DNA of 64,000 bases from Micromonospora sp. NBC_01796 (GCF_035917455.1 NZ_CP109078.1:3286001-3350000); one strand, 5' to 3'. Positions 25,992-34,667 are shown, counted from the first letter of the stretch. Program-made: numbers and translations. Notes: generated by a model not told the origin, from the sequence alone.

Positions 25992-26459
25992 TCAGTCTCC
26001 CGCGGTAAATTGTTCGATCGGGCCCCGCGCGTTCTGCCGGACCGTGAACTTGACCCCGGGCATCACCTGCAACACCGATCCCTGAACGGTCGCCGTCGCG
26101 ACACCCGTCGCCTCGTTCCGTTCGACGTCGACGCTGGTCGCGACGAGCCAGTCGGGGGCGCCGTTGATGTAGGCCCAAACCTTCGCCTCGGCGACCGCCT
26201 CCGAGTCGCCGGAGAGCGTACGGGTCGAATTGACGCCGATCTGCGCGGCGTTGAGCGCCACCGCCCGAGCGAGGAAGTACACGCCGGCCTGGATCGACAT
26301 CATCAGCAGCATGAAGATCACCGGCAGCAGGATTGCCAACTCGACCGGGGTGGCCCCTCGATCGGAGCCGTGCGTACCGTTCCCGGGCGGGCAGCCCGCA
26401 CTGCCGCCCCCCACCGCTGGGACGGTGAGGGGCGGCAGTGCGGGCTGACGTCGACGCAT
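25992..26459 (-). CDS. tadE: TadE-family pseudopilin (first copy)
   Basis: The protein has 155 residues from ATG 26459, where GGAGG lies about 12 nt upstream. The TadE motif SDRGATPVELAILLPVIFMLL is at residues 31-51, with Gly before the processing site and Glu in the mature helix. The first 30 residues (Pro/Gly-rich) are encoded by a perfect hairpin (26393-26446), so the true start could be different or the hairpin could be regulatory. The gene follows the small pilin gene by 7 nt. Confidence 0.85.
   Translation of the reverse strand: MRRRQPALPPLTVPAVGGGSAGCPPGNGTHGSDRGATPVELAILLPVIFMLLMMSIQAGVYFLARAVALNAAQIGVNSTRTLSGDSEAVAEAKVWAYINGAPDWLVATSVDVERNEATGVATATVQGSVLQVMPGVKFTVRQNARGPIEQFTAGD
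26393..26446 (-). terminator. attenuator-like hairpin after the pilin gene
   Basis: An 18-bp perfect inverted repeat (26393-26410 with 26429-26446) is extended by an inner 5-bp stem (26412-26416 with 26423-26427) and a 6-nt loop. It lies inside the first codons of the tadE gene, just downstream of the pilin stop. This position suits partial termination or RNA-end protection that gives more pilin than downstream products. Confidence 0.5.
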
Positions 26460-26466
26460 GGGGTTA

Positions 26467-26673
26467 CTAGTCCTCCGGGAACGGGTCATCAGGGCCGGGA
26501 AGCTTCCCGGTCCAGTCATCCACGAAAGTGGTGGCTATTCCGATGAGGGCGAACGCGATGACGGCCAGGCCGACGATGATGACGGCGGTGGGCACCGGCC
26601 CGTCACCCCGGTCGACCTGCTCGCGTAGCTCCGCGAGCCGGTTTCTGGCGTATACGTGGGCGTAGACGAACAT
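26467..26673 (-). CDS. small Flp-type pilin candidate, 68 aa
   Basis: The protein has 68 residues, beginning MFVYAHVYARNRLAELREQ. The order is a basic N-terminus, then RGDGPVPTAVIIVGLAVIAFALIG as a single hydrophobic helix and a short acidic tail ending in PFPED. Size and layout match Flp pilins, and it lies in the Tad operon between tadC and tadE. The conserved Glu at the fifth mature position seems absent (VPTAV instead of .VEY). GAAAGGAAAG-like sequence precedes the start. It is the best candidate for the main fibre subunit. Confidence 0.75.
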   Translation of the reverse strand: MFVYAHVYARNRLAELREQVDRGDGPVPTAVIIVGLAVIAFALIGIATTFVDDWTGKLPGPDDPFPED

Positions 26674-26702
26674 TGCTCTTTCCTTCCCTGGCAAGTTCGG
26701 AT

Positions 26703-27572
26703 TCAGAGTCGGGCGACGAAGGGATAGAGGATGAAACCGATGAGGACAAAAACGAGCAGCGCACCGGGTACGTCGAGTCGGCTGGTCACCGTCTCGGCTC
26801 GGGCCAGTTCGTCGGTGCGGATCTGATCCCGCAGCGAGTCGGCCCGTTGGCGGAGTGTTTCGTGTACCTGCGCCCCGTCGGATCCGGAGGACTGCATGAT
26901 GGCCCCGACATCGCCGAGTTCCGGCACCCCGATCTCGTCGGCGAGGTCCCGGATTTCGTCCCACGGCGAATGCATCTGCAACTGGGCCAACCGCAGCGCT
27001 TCCCTGATCCGTTCGAAGACCCAGCCGTCGCAGACCGCGGCGGCCTGTTCCAGCGCCTGCACCGGCCCGTGCGCCGCGGAGAGCTGCAACGCGACGAGAT
27101 CCAGGTACGTGCAGACGGCCCGGCTGAACTCCCGCCGGGCATTCTTCGCCTTGGCGAGCACATCGCGGTGTGCGATGAACGCCGCCAATGCCGCCAGTCC
27201 CACCGCAGCCAGTACCGGCACCACCACCGGCGGGGTGATGCCCAGCGTGGTGAGCAGCACCGCAACCGCCGCCGGGGCCACCAGTCCAATCAGTACGGAG
27301 AGCACGATCGACAGGGCGTACTGCTCCGGCGTTCGACCCAGCAGGGCGAGGTCGCGGGTTGGTGGCCTCAGCCATCGGGCGACGCCGGTGAGCCACTCCG
27401 ACTCGCTCCTGCTCAACTGCCCGACGGCCGGGGCCGCGGGTTGGTGCAGCCGCTGTAGCGCCGGCCCCAACGCCGGTGTGGCCGGCAGCGACTCCCGGAC
27501 GATCAGAAACAGGCCCAGGCCGACGGCCGAGCCACCGGTCACGGCGATCGTGAGCTGCCAGTTGAGGGTCAT
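26703..27572 (-). CDS. tadC: TadC, inner-membrane platform protein
   Basis: The protein has 289 residues with the type II secretion system F (GspF) domain in its C-terminal half. Membrane segments lie near residues 7-25, 85-105, 110-135 and 265-285. The helical cytoplasmic part has YLDLVALQLSAAHGPVQALEQAA and MQSSGSDGAQVHETLRQRA, the features shared with TadC/TadB. Its start overlaps the stop of tadB by 4 bp. It should form the membrane platform with TadB under the ATPase. Confidence 0.88.
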   Translation of the reverse strand: MTLNWQLTIAVTGGSAVGLGLFLIVRESLPATPALGPALQRLHQPAAPAVGQLSRSESEWLTGVARWLRPPTRDLALLGRTPEQYALSIVLSVLIGLVAPAAVAVLLTTLGITPPVVVPVLAAVGLAALAAFIAHRDVLAKAKNARREFSRAVCTYLDLVALQLSAAHGPVQALEQAAAVCDGWVFERIREALRLAQLQMHSPWDEIRDLADEIGVPELGDVGAIMQSSGSDGAQVHETLRQRADSLRDQIRTDELARAETVTSRLDVPGALLVFVLIGFILYPFVARL

Positions 27573-28477
27573 GCGAGCACCTCTTCCGGCTTCGGCGTGG
27601 CAAGGAAGCGCGCCGGGCGGGGCGGCTGGCTCATCGACCGGACCCAGGCCAGGAGTGCGATGAACGAGGCGCTGAGGACGATCATCACGATCTGTCCGAG
27701 CGGAGAGTCGTACGGGCGCATGTAGGCCGGGTTCACCAGCCCGTACACCAGAACCGCCAGGGTCATCCCGCTCAGGAACCGGACCGCGAACCGGGGTTGG
27801 GAGCGTTTCGCCTCGACCTCCCGCCGGGTGGCGACCTCGGCGGCCGCCGCCGCCGCGATCGAGCCGAGCACGTCGCCCAGCCGTTCGCCGCGATCGGAGA
27901 GGTGCAGGATCAACGCCGCCACCACCTGGTCACCCACCGGGTCGCCGATCTCCTCGGCGAAGGCGAGCAGCGCGGGGCGGCCCAGCCAGCCGGCCTGCAA
28001 CCGGGCGGCGAGCAGCCGCACCTCCTCCTCGATCTCCGGTGGCGCGGTGGCGACGGTGGCGGTGATCGCCTGTTGCAGCCCCTGCCCGGTGCTCGACATG
28101 TCCTTGAGTCGGCGGGTCCACTCGCCGACCGCCTCGATCCGGGCGATCACCCGTTGCTCGGCCCTACCGGCGTTGAACAGCCACGGAACGCCCAGCACCG
28201 CGATCGCGAACAGCAGACCGATCACCGGCAGCCCGGTGAGCAGGAACGCCAGTACGCCCACCAGCGCCGCCGCGCCGAGCAGTGCCTGGTGCCGGCGGTG
28301 TTCCGCGCGGCTGGTGCCGGAGCCCTGCCAGAGGCGACGCAGCCACTGGTCCGAACCGCCGGGCGGCGGGGTCGGCTTGGTGGTGCCGACCAGTGCGACG
28401 ACCAGTAGGACCAGCCCGCCCATGCAGGCCGCTCCGGCGAGCACCGCGATCAGTTCGACGTTGCCGAGGGGTATCAC
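27569..28477 (-). CDS. tadB: TadB, inner-membrane platform protein
   Basis: The protein has 302 residues from GTG 28477, which lies 31 nt after the cpaF stop; the longer open frame reads into Arg/Gly-rich sequence. GspF-type helices (RRLKDMSSTGQGLQQAITATVATAPPEI-like region and LSDRGERLGDVLGSIAAAA) are flanked by membrane segments at about 12-32, 85-120 and 240-285. It pairs with TadC. Weak ribosome site. Confidence 0.87.
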   Translation of the reverse strand: MIPLGNVELIAVLAGAACMGGLVLLVVALVGTTKPTPPPGGSDQWLRRLWQGSGTSRAEHRRHQALLGAAALVGVLAFLLTGLPVIGLLFAIAVLGVPWLFNAGRAEQRVIARIEAVGEWTRRLKDMSSTGQGLQQAITATVATAPPEIEEEVRLLAARLQAGWLGRPALLAFAEEIGDPVGDQVVAALILHLSDRGERLGDVLGSIAAAAAAEVATRREVEAKRSQPRFAVRFLSGMTLAVLVYGLVNPAYMRPYDSPLGQIVMIVLSASFIALLAWVRSMSQPPRPARFLATPKPEEVLA

Positions 28478-28508
28478 CGGCCCGCCCCGATCGTCTGCAC
28501 GGTCCCGC

Positions 28509-30116
28509 TCATCCGCGCCGTCCCAGCCGGGTTCGCCGCGGACGGCGCCAGGCACCCGTACCGGCCTCGATGTAGCGGCTCAGCAGGCGGGCGTCGTACC
28601 CGATCCGGAGGAGCTGGTCACGGATCCGCTCGGGCAGGTGCTTCGGGACCGCGCGGCCGTCCGGGCCGGGCCCGAAGATCGTGGTGGTGGTGATCCGACC
28701 GGTTTCACCGGCGCCGATGACCTCTTCGATGTGCGAGACGAACCGGTGCTTGCGGCCACCGATCGCGGTCTCGTCCTCGACCGTGACGTAGACGATCAGG
28801 TCGAGCGCGTTGCCGGCCATCCGACGGGCCTGGTCGACCGTCATCTCCCGGCCGTGGGCCAGCGCCAGCTCGATGATCCGCTCGCCCACCCCGGCCGGCG
28901 TACGGGCGTGAATCGTGCACATCGAGCCCCGGCTGGTGGTCATCGCCTGGAGCATCGGGACGATCTCCCGGGAGCGGACCTCGCCGACGATGATCCGCAG
29001 TACGCCCATCCGCAGCGACAGCGGGATCAGGTCGGCGATGGTCACCTCACCGGCCGGTCGACCGTCGGCTCCGCGTTCGCCGTGTCCCTCGCGGGACTCG
29101 AAGCTCATCACCGCCCGGTGCTTGATTCCCCGGCGGGTGGGGAGCAGTTCCCGGCTCTCCTCCAGCACCACGTACGGCTCGTCCGCCGGGATCTCGTCCA
29201 TCAGGGCCCGGATCACGGTGGTCTTGCCGGCACCCGCCAGCCCGGCGACCATGATGTTCAGCCCGGCCGCCATCGCCGCCCGGAGGAAGTCACGGATCAG
29301 CAGGTCGATCATCTCGTCCAGGTCGCCCCGCCCACCGGCGATCTCGTCGAGGCTCACGTCGAGGGTGTTGTGCTTCCGGATCACCGCGTACGGCCGGTGG
29401 CTGACCAGGTAGACCGCGGCCAGTCGGCTGCCGTCGGGCAACTGGAGGTCGAGCGTCGGCTTCGAGGTGGACAGTGACCGCTCGGTGGAGCCGGCCCGGC
29501 GGGCGGCGGCCTGGAGGATCTCCACCAGCTCCTCGTCGCTGTCCGCGATCGGGTCGGCCCAGTCGACCCCGCCGCCGTGCCGGGTGATCCGCACCAGGTC
29601 GCAGCCGAGGATGTGCACCTCTTCGATGGTGCTGTCGACCAGCAGGGTCTGCAGCCGTCCCAGCCCGACCAGTTCGGCGCTGACCTGGTCGAGCAGGATC
29701 CGCTCCTCGCTGGCGTGCATGGGAGTGCCGGCGCGGCGGGCCGCGTCGGCGTACTCGCCGACCACCGCGACCGCCAGCCGGGCCCGCTCGGTGTCCTCCT
29801 CGTCGACGCTGAACTCCCGGCCGCGCTGCCAGAGGGTCAGCCGTTCGCTGAGTTCGCGTCGGAGTTCGCGGACCACCGCGAAGTCGATCCGTGGGCGTTG
29901 GGTCGGAGTCCCCGCCACCGTCCCGCCTCCGGTGGGGCCGGGCACCCGGGCACCCTGGATCGGATAGGGAGGGTTGCCGCCGACCGGCGGGGCGGTGCCG
30001 TTGGCCGGGGGAATGGCCGTGCGCTGGTGCCGGCCGTTCGCCGGGATCGGTGGCACCGTCGAGGTGGCACCGTTGTCCCGGCTGCGCGGGTCGTGCGAGA
30101 CCGGCTCAAACCGCAT
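28509..30116 (-). CDS. cpaF: CpaF/TadA-type pilus assembly ATPase
   Basis: The protein has 535 residues from ATG 30116, with AGGAGG 6 nt upstream. A Pro-rich N-terminal region of about 70 residues precedes the N-terminal helical domain. The Walker A is GLAGAGKTT (Lys298); its two small residues differ from the more usual GGTGSGKT. An Asp box (VVLEESRELLP), a Walker B-type segment (RIIVGEVRSREIVPMLQAM) and a His box (STIHARTP-like MCTIHARTPAGV) follow. It is the cytoplasmic motor that powers fibre assembly. Its start overlaps the end of the MinD-like gene by 11 bp. Confidence 0.93.
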   Translation of the reverse strand: MRFEPVSHDPRSRDNGATSTVPPIPANGRHQRTAIPPANGTAPPVGGNPPYPIQGARVPGPTGGGTVAGTPTQRPRIDFAVVRELRRELSERLTLWQRGREFSVDEEDTERARLAVAVVGEYADAARRAGTPMHASEERILLDQVSAELVGLGRLQTLLVDSTIEEVHILGCDLVRITRHGGGVDWADPIADSDEELVEILQAAARRAGSTERSLSTSKPTLDLQLPDGSRLAAVYLVSHRPYAVIRKHNTLDVSLDEIAGGRGDLDEMIDLLIRDFLRAAMAAGLNIMVAGLAGAGKTTVIRALMDEIPADEPYVVLEESRELLPTRRGIKHRAVMSFESREGHGERGADGRPAGEVTIADLIPLSLRMGVLRIIVGEVRSREIVPMLQAMTTSRGSMCTIHARTPAGVGERIIELALAHGREMTVDQARRMAGNALDLIVYVTVEDETAIGGRKHRFVSHIEEVIGAGETGRITTTTIFGPGPDGRAVPKHLPERIRDQLLRIGYDARLLSRYIEAGTGAWRRPRRTRLGRRG

Positions 30117-30909
30117 TCGGCACCTCCTGGACGGGGGCCGGCCAGGAGAGTCGGGCCCGGCGGCGGTCCAGCAGGGTACGGATCGGCACCTCCAGGGCAC
30201 CGGCCGCGCGCATCAGCGGTCGCTTTGCCCGTACGGTGCCGCCGTGGCTGAGCACCTCGGCGGTACGCGGGTCGTGCGGGAGGTGCGCGATCACCGGCAG
30301 GCCGAGCGCCCTGCTCACCTCGCCCCGGCTGTGCCCGTTGCCGACCAGCAACAGTCGCAGCGAGCCGGGCGGGACCCGGTGCTCGGCGAAGTCCCGCTCG
30401 ATCGCCTTGACCGTCGAGCGGGTGCTGGAGATGTCGGAGAGGTGGGCCCCGCTGACGACCAGCACGATGGCGGCCGCCCGTAGCACCGGCCACGGTGGCG
30501 CGATCACCTGCAACCGGCCACAGTCGACCAGCACGTCGTACGCCGGCTGCCCACGGTCGAGATCGGTGAAGAAGTCGGCGAAGCGCTGCCAGAGCGGGGT
30601 GACACTGCCGGCCTGAGCCGGATCGACCACCCCGGGCAGCAGCAGCCGCTCCCGCTTGGGCGCGTCCAGGTCGACCAACTGGGACCAGAACGCGCTGTCG
30701 AGGCTGCCGTCGCGGAGTTCGCCGACGGCAAGTTCTCCGATTCCCCGTGGACCGCTGAGTGCCCCACCCAGGTAGCCGGCGAGCACCGACCCGCCGGACG
30801 GGTCGCACTCGGCGAGGATCACCCGGTGGTGCCAGGAGAGCGTGCAGGCGAGGGCGGCGGTGGTGACCCCGGGCGAGCCCTTGGCGGAGACGAAGGCGAC
30901 GACGGCCAT
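30106..30909 (-). CDS. CpaE/MinD-like ATPase of the Tad locus
   Basis: The protein has 267 residues. It starts MAVVAFVSAKGSPGVTTAAL: the deviant Walker A of the ParA/MinD class is visible with Lys10, but the invariant P-loop Lys (GKT) is Val15. An AECDPSGG loop (Asp36 region) follows. Such KGSPGVTT proteins sit in actinobacterial Tad loci and probably act in polar placement of the pilus machine; whether this one hydrolyses ATP is doubtful. It begins 2 nt after the SAF gene. Confidence 0.82.
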   Translation of the reverse strand: MAVVAFVSAKGSPGVTTAALACTLSWHHRVILAECDPSGGSVLAGYLGGALSGPRGIGELAVGELRDGSLDSAFWSQLVDLDAPKRERLLLPGVVDPAQAGSVTPLWQRFADFFTDLDRGQPAYDVLVDCGRLQVIAPPWPVLRAAAIVLVVSGAHLSDISSTRSTVKAIERDFAEHRVPPGSLRLLLVGNGHSRGEVSRALGLPVIAHLPHDPRTAEVLSHGGTVRAKRPLMRAAGALEVPIRTLLDRRRARLSWPAPVQEVPNAV

Positions 30910-30911
30910 GC

Positions 30912-31574
30912 TCAGGCCGTCGCGGTGAGGACAACCGCGATGCGGTCACTGGCGTTCAGGGCCACCACCGCCGGCACATCCCGGACGGCGAGCGCCAGGT
31001 AGATCACGACCGTGTTGTTGTCCGGGAGCGATGTGTCGATCACGGTGGTCTCGAACCGGGTGCTCGCCGCGTCGGCGCCACCGGTGCTGTTCTTGTCGGG
31101 CAACCCGATCAGCAGGAGCTTGTCGCCGGGGCGGAGTTTCTTCGCCGGCACGGCCTCGACGTCCAGGCTGATGGCGACCTGCTGCTGTCCGGGGCCGAGC
31201 AGCGGCTTGTCGGTCAGTTGAGCCGCGGTCAGCAGGGTGCCCGGGGTCAACGAAGCCGTCGCCCGCTTCCCGACCACCTCGTTGAGCCGGCTCGCGGCCA
31301 CCGGTGCCAGACCCTGGCCGCCGGCCACCTCGACCCGTACGACGTCGTCGGCGGTCAGGATGGCACCGACCGGGACCGGCCGGGCCACCGCGAGGTAGCT
31401 GCCGGTGGCCCGTACCGAGGTGACGGCGAAGGCGGACCCCAGCCCGCCGAGTGCCACCAGCAGGACCGCCAGGCCGAGCAGGCCCGGTCGGATCCGCCGC
31501 TGCCGGACCACCTTGGGCGGTGCCACCGGCGCGTCGACCGGTCCGGACACGTTGCGGGTGGGTGCCACGGTCAC
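30912..31574 (-). CDS. SAF-domain protein (CpaB/RcpC-like)
   Basis: The protein has 220 residues from GTG 31574, which overlaps the previous stop by 4 bp (GTGA). A short cytoplasmic part with RQRRIRPGLL is followed by one membrane segment (about 31-52, LGLAVLLVALGGLGSAFAV) and then a SAF domain (about 60-125) with ARPVPVGAILTADDVVRVEV and LTPGTLLTAAQLTD. In Tad loci this is the CpaB/RcpC position, a periplasmic/exterior assembly factor; the assignment rests on domain and context. Confidence 0.83.
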   Translation of the reverse strand: MTVAPTRNVSGPVDAPVAPPKVVRQRRIRPGLLGLAVLLVALGGLGSAFAVTSVRATGSYLAVARPVPVGAILTADDVVRVEVAGGQGLAPVAASRLNEVVGKRATASLTPGTLLTAAQLTDKPLLGPGQQQVAISLDVEAVPAKKLRPGDKLLLIGLPDKNSTGGADAASTRFETTVIDTSLPDNNTVVIYLALAVRDVPAVVALNASDRIAVVLTATA

Positions 31575-32476
31575 CTCGTCACCACCTGAAGCTCGTCGAT
31601 CTCGATCTCCACCTCGGCGCTGTTCCGCTGGGTGGTCAGGGTTCCGCTCGCGCCGCCGCCGATGACGCGCCACGGCACCACCCAGTACGTGGTCCCGCTG
31701 ACCTTGTATTTGTTGTCGCCACTCGGCTTGCTGTAGCCGTTGGCGTAGCCGCACGGCGGTTTGGTGTCCTTGTCCGTCGCCGGGACGTACGCCCGGCCGT
31801 GGGTCGTGCAGGTCACCTTGTCGCCGTTGCCCATGTTCCAGACCATCCTGTCGACACTGGCCTCGATTCGGACGGTTATGCCGCGGTCCGACTTGCTCTT
31901 TACCTGTGGTCCCCAGGTCTCCGCTCCGGGATCGGTCCAGAGCCACACCGGGAGCCCGACCAGGCCGGCTCCCTTACTCGGGTGCGGGGCGATTCCGACG
32001 CGGGGGTTCTTGAGGGTGAGACTGGCCAGCAGTTCGGCCGCCATCTCTCCGGGGTCCGGTGGAGCGCCGAAGCCGGGGGGAGGTCCGTCCAACAGGCGCG
32101 GGATCAGGCCGCCTTCGGCGCAGCTCGCCTGATACAAGGTCTTGCCTTCCGGCACCTCGTCTGGCTGCGGTTCGGCGACCTTGTAGTAGCAGCCGTCCTG
32201 CGGGTTGAACCAGCCGAGCACGTCGTCGTAGCACGTGACCGCGACGCCGTCGCGTACGCACTTGCGGGCCGGGCCGTCGTTGCCGCCGCCGCCACCGCCC
32301 GGACCACCGCCGCCGGGCCCATCAGGGTTACCGGGGATGTCGTCCCAGACGTCGCAGTTGGTCGACGAGGGCGGGCAATCGGCGCCGGGGTCGCGGGCGG
32401 AAGCGGAGCCGGTGAGTCCGAGGGCGAGCACCAGGGTCGCCATCGCGCCGACCGTGAGCAGGCGCCGGCTCAGCAC
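31571..32476 (-). CDS. secreted protein of the Tad locus, 301 aa
   Basis: The protein has a signal peptide (residues 1-27, MLSRRLLTVGAMATLVLALGL then SASA) and a Gly/Pro-rich segment (about 49-70). Behind it is a Cys-bearing domain: pairs at CPPSSTNC, CVRDGVAVTC, GCYYKV, ASC and PCGYANG suggest disulfides outside the membrane. The C-terminus is beta-rich (YWVVPWRVIGGGASGTLTTQRN). I do not recognise a named domain. It overlaps its neighbours at both ends (7 bp with the lipoprotein gene, 4 bp with the SAF gene), so it is a fixed part of this operon, and may be a surface or fibre-associated protein. Confidence 0.8.
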   Translation of the reverse strand: MLSRRLLTVGAMATLVLALGLTGSASARDPGADCPPSSTNCDVWDDIPGNPDGPGGGGPGGGGGGNDGPARKCVRDGVAVTCYDDVLGWFNPQDGCYYKVAEPQPDEVPEGKTLYQASCAEGGLIPRLLDGPPPGFGAPPDPGEMAAELLASLTLKNPRVGIAPHPSKGAGLVGLPVWLWTDPGAETWGPQVKSKSDRGITVRIEASVDRMVWNMGNGDKVTCTTHGRAYVPATDKDTKPPCGYANGYSKPSGDNKYKVSGTTYWVVPWRVIGGGASGTLTTQRNSAEVEIEIDELQVVTR

Positions 32477-33048
32477 GGCTGGTCCTGGTGGGCGGTGCCG
32501 GTGCTGATCAGCCAGCGGCCGTCGGAGTAGCGGGTGGCGGTCGCGGTGGCCAGGTACCGGCCGCTGGTGGAGCCGGGTACGACGGACTTGTCCTTGGTGT
32601 AGACCAGCCGGTAGCCGGTGCCGTCCAGGCAGTCCTGGATCGAGGCTGTGGCCGGGACGGTGTCCAGCCGTACGTCGGTCACTCGCGGATCGGAGATGAG
32701 CGTGCCGGTACGCATCGCGCCGTGCTCCTTCGCATCACGAATGGCAAGCCGGACCTGGGTCAGCAGGGGGTCGGCCAGATACTTCTTGAGCGCCGGATCG
32801 AGTGGGTTTGCCGATTTCTCCGCTTCCCGAGCGGCGTCCAGATAGCCGGCATAGGCGGCAAGTGCGGCCTTCGAGGCGGCTTCGGTCTCCGGTGCGGCAT
32901 CGGGTGTCGCGGCGGGAGCGCCGTCGAGAGACGCCGGTGCACCGGGCTCCTGGTCCTTGGCGCAGCCGGTGCTCATGGTGACCGACAGGATCACGATGAG
33001 GACGGCGGAGAACCTGCCCAATCGCTGTGCGCGCAACGGTGTGTCCAT
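32470..33048 (-). CDS. lipoprotein, first gene of the Tad operon
   Basis: The protein has 192 residues with a signal peptide ending in the lipobox MSTGC (Cys29), an Ala/Pro-rich linker and a domain of about 130 residues. This has a helical start (AALAAYAGYLDAAREAE) and beta strands (SIQDCLDGTGYRLVYTKD), the pattern of small lipoproteins with an SnoaL/NTF2-like fold; that fold is inference. GGAAAGG precedes ATG 33048. It heads the 12-gene minus-strand transcription unit. Confidence 0.8.
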   Translation of the reverse strand: MDTPLRAQRLGRFSAVLIVILSVTMSTGCAKDQEPGAPASLDGAPAATPDAAPETEAASKAALAAYAGYLDAAREAEKSANPLDPALKKYLADPLLTQVRLAIRDAKEHGAMRTGTLISDPRVTDVRLDTVPATASIQDCLDGTGYRLVYTKDKSVVPGSTSGRYLATATATRYSDGRWLISTGTAHQDQPC

Positions 33049-33703
33049 CCTTTCCGCCGCTCGCCTTTCTCAACACCGGACTGCTGGTCTCACCGGTCGG
33101 TGCTGGTGAGGGGTGTGTGTCCGCTGGGTGCGGGCACGTTACGGCCGCACCGGACGGCTCGTGTCGAGCCCGGCGCCACCGTACGGACATTTACTTGTGT
33201 CAATCTGAACGGGATCTTACCGATGTGCCAATTCTTTGCCGGATGAGCTGGTTGATCTGTTTTACCCTACGGTTGCGCTTCACCCAAGGGGCGAGCATAG
33301 GCTGACCGCCGACGATGCAACAGAGGCAATTGCAGAGAACACGTACGGTCACCATCTTCCATCCTGATATCCATTGAGGTCCTTTGATGATGGTCGATAC
33401 CTATCGACTCGCTCGTGGGCTCCGGTCCGGGTTGGTGGATCACCCTGCGCGTGCTGATGCACGTTCGGATGCACTGCGAAATACAGCGGATGGCGGTGGT
33501 CTGGCCGTTTCCGTACCCCGGTCCGGAAGCGGTACCGGCGGATCCCCGGCTGCCGCGCGTGATCGCCGGGACCGGCGCCGGGCCGGCCGCGCGGCAGCGG
33601 TGAGCGCCGATCGAAGATCGCTCTTGGCTGATCATGAAGTTACGCACCGTGTTGTCGAAGATTCGGCCCGGCCGGGTCGTCCCACCCCACGACGGAGGCC
33701 CTC
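33049..33703. other. intergenic region between the Tad operon and the prepilin peptidase gene
   Basis: This 655-bp gap is lower in GC than the surrounding genes. On the minus strand TTGACA (33198-33203) may be the -35 box of the Tad operon, giving a leader of about 120 nt. The open frame at 33384-33713 is Arg-rich and has no family features, so I do not call it. TGATCATGAAGTTA at 33630 and nearby short inverted repeats are present, without an assigned role. No RNA gene was recognised. Confidence 0.4.
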
Positions 33704-34492
33704 ATGTCGCTGACCGAGCGCCGGCCGGTGCCGGCCACCCCCCTGCGGACCGGTCCCGCCCGGCCGCTGCGGGTGCTCGCCGCCGCCACCGTCGCCCCGC
33801 TGATCCGTTGGATCGTCGCGGCCGACTCGGTGCCGGGCGGCACGGAGCGACGAACCGGATGCGACGAGTGCGGTACGCCGATCGGGCTCGCCGGACCGCT
33901 GCGGGCACTCTCCCCGCTCGCCCGCTGCGGCACCTGCGGCCATCGGATCGGCGCCCCGCCCGCCACTGTGGAACTGGCCCTGCTCGTGTCGATCGGGGTG
34001 CTGGCCCTGGCCGCCCGGCCGGCGTCGGAGACGGTCGCCTTCGCCTGGTGGGTGCTCTGCGTACTGCCGTTGTTCTTCGTCGACCTGGCCGTACACCGGT
34101 TGCCGGACCGACTCACCTACGCGGCCGCGTTCGGGACCTGGGGTCTGCTCGGCCTCGCGGCACTCTCCGGCGGTACGGAAACGGCCGGCGGTACGGCCTG
34201 GGTGCGGTCGGTGCTCGCCGGGCTTGCGGTCGCCTTCGTCTTCGCCGCCTCGACGGTGCTGCTGGGGCGGCGCGGGTTCGGGTTGGGCGACGCCAAGTTG
34301 GCGCTGAGCAGCGCCGCGGTGCTCGGCTGGTTCGGCTGGGAGATGGTGTTCTTCGGGCTGATGGTGGCGTTTGTCGCCGCCGCGCTGACCAGCGTCGTCC
34401 TGCTGGTCGCCGGCCGGGTCCGCTGGTCCGGCCACCTGCCGTTCGGCCCGTTCCTCATCCTGGGCAGCCTGGTCACGCTGACACTGACCTGA
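33704..34492 (+). CDS. prepilin peptidase (A24 family)
   Basis: The protein has 262 residues. GGAGG lies about 8 nt before ATG 33704. It contains about six membrane segments. The two catalytic Asp are in FVDLAVHRLPDR (Asp127) and GFGLGDAKLAL (Asp196, GxGD motif). Two CxxC pairs in the N-terminal cytoplasmic part (CDECG, CGTCG) match the zinc site of full-length prepilin peptidases. It should cleave the leader of the pilin and the two TadE proteins at 25.5-26.7 kb. It is the only Tad gene on the plus strand. Confidence 0.88.
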   Translation: MSLTERRPVPATPLRTGPARPLRVLAAATVAPLIRWIVAADSVPGGTERRTGCDECGTPIGLAGPLRALSPLARCGTCGHRIGAPPATVELALLVSIGVLALAARPASETVAFAWWVLCVLPLFFVDLAVHRLPDRLTYAAAFGTWGLLGLAALSGGTETAGGTAWVRSVLAGLAVAFVFAASTVLLGRRGFGLGDAKLALSSAAVLGWFGWEMVFFGLMVAFVAAALTSVVLLVAGRVRWSGHLPFGPFLILGSLVTLTLT

Positions 34493-34499
34493 CGGAAGG

Positions 34500-34667
34500 T
34501 CAGGTCATCAGGCTGGTGATGAAGTCGCCGAAACCCTGGGCGAGCATCATGCAGCCCGCCCCGAGGGTCTTGAAGGTGTGCGCGGCACTGTCCGGTCGGA
34601 ACGCGATGAAGAAGATCAGGAAGGCCAGGCCTCCCCAGGCAAACACTTTCTTGATGAAAACGGGCAT
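34500..34667 (-). CDS. small membrane protein, 55 aa
   Basis: GGAGGA lies 5 nt before ATG 34667, which decides the start. The protein begins MPVFIKKVFAWGGLAFLIFF, one membrane segment (about 9-24), followed by FRPDSAA and a second amphipathic helix GCMMLAQGFGDFITSLMT. Small proteins of this pattern are conserved in actinobacteria and have no known function. The gene converges on the prepilin peptidase gene. Confidence 0.75.
   Translation of the reverse strand: MPVFIKKVFAWGGLAFLIFFIAFRPDSAAHTFKTLGAGCMMLAQGFGDFITSLMT

Noticed and set aside
33384-33713. 109-codon plus-strand frame upstream of the prepilin peptidase
   Set aside because: Arg/Ala-rich, no ribosome site, overlaps the real start; better read as intergenic.
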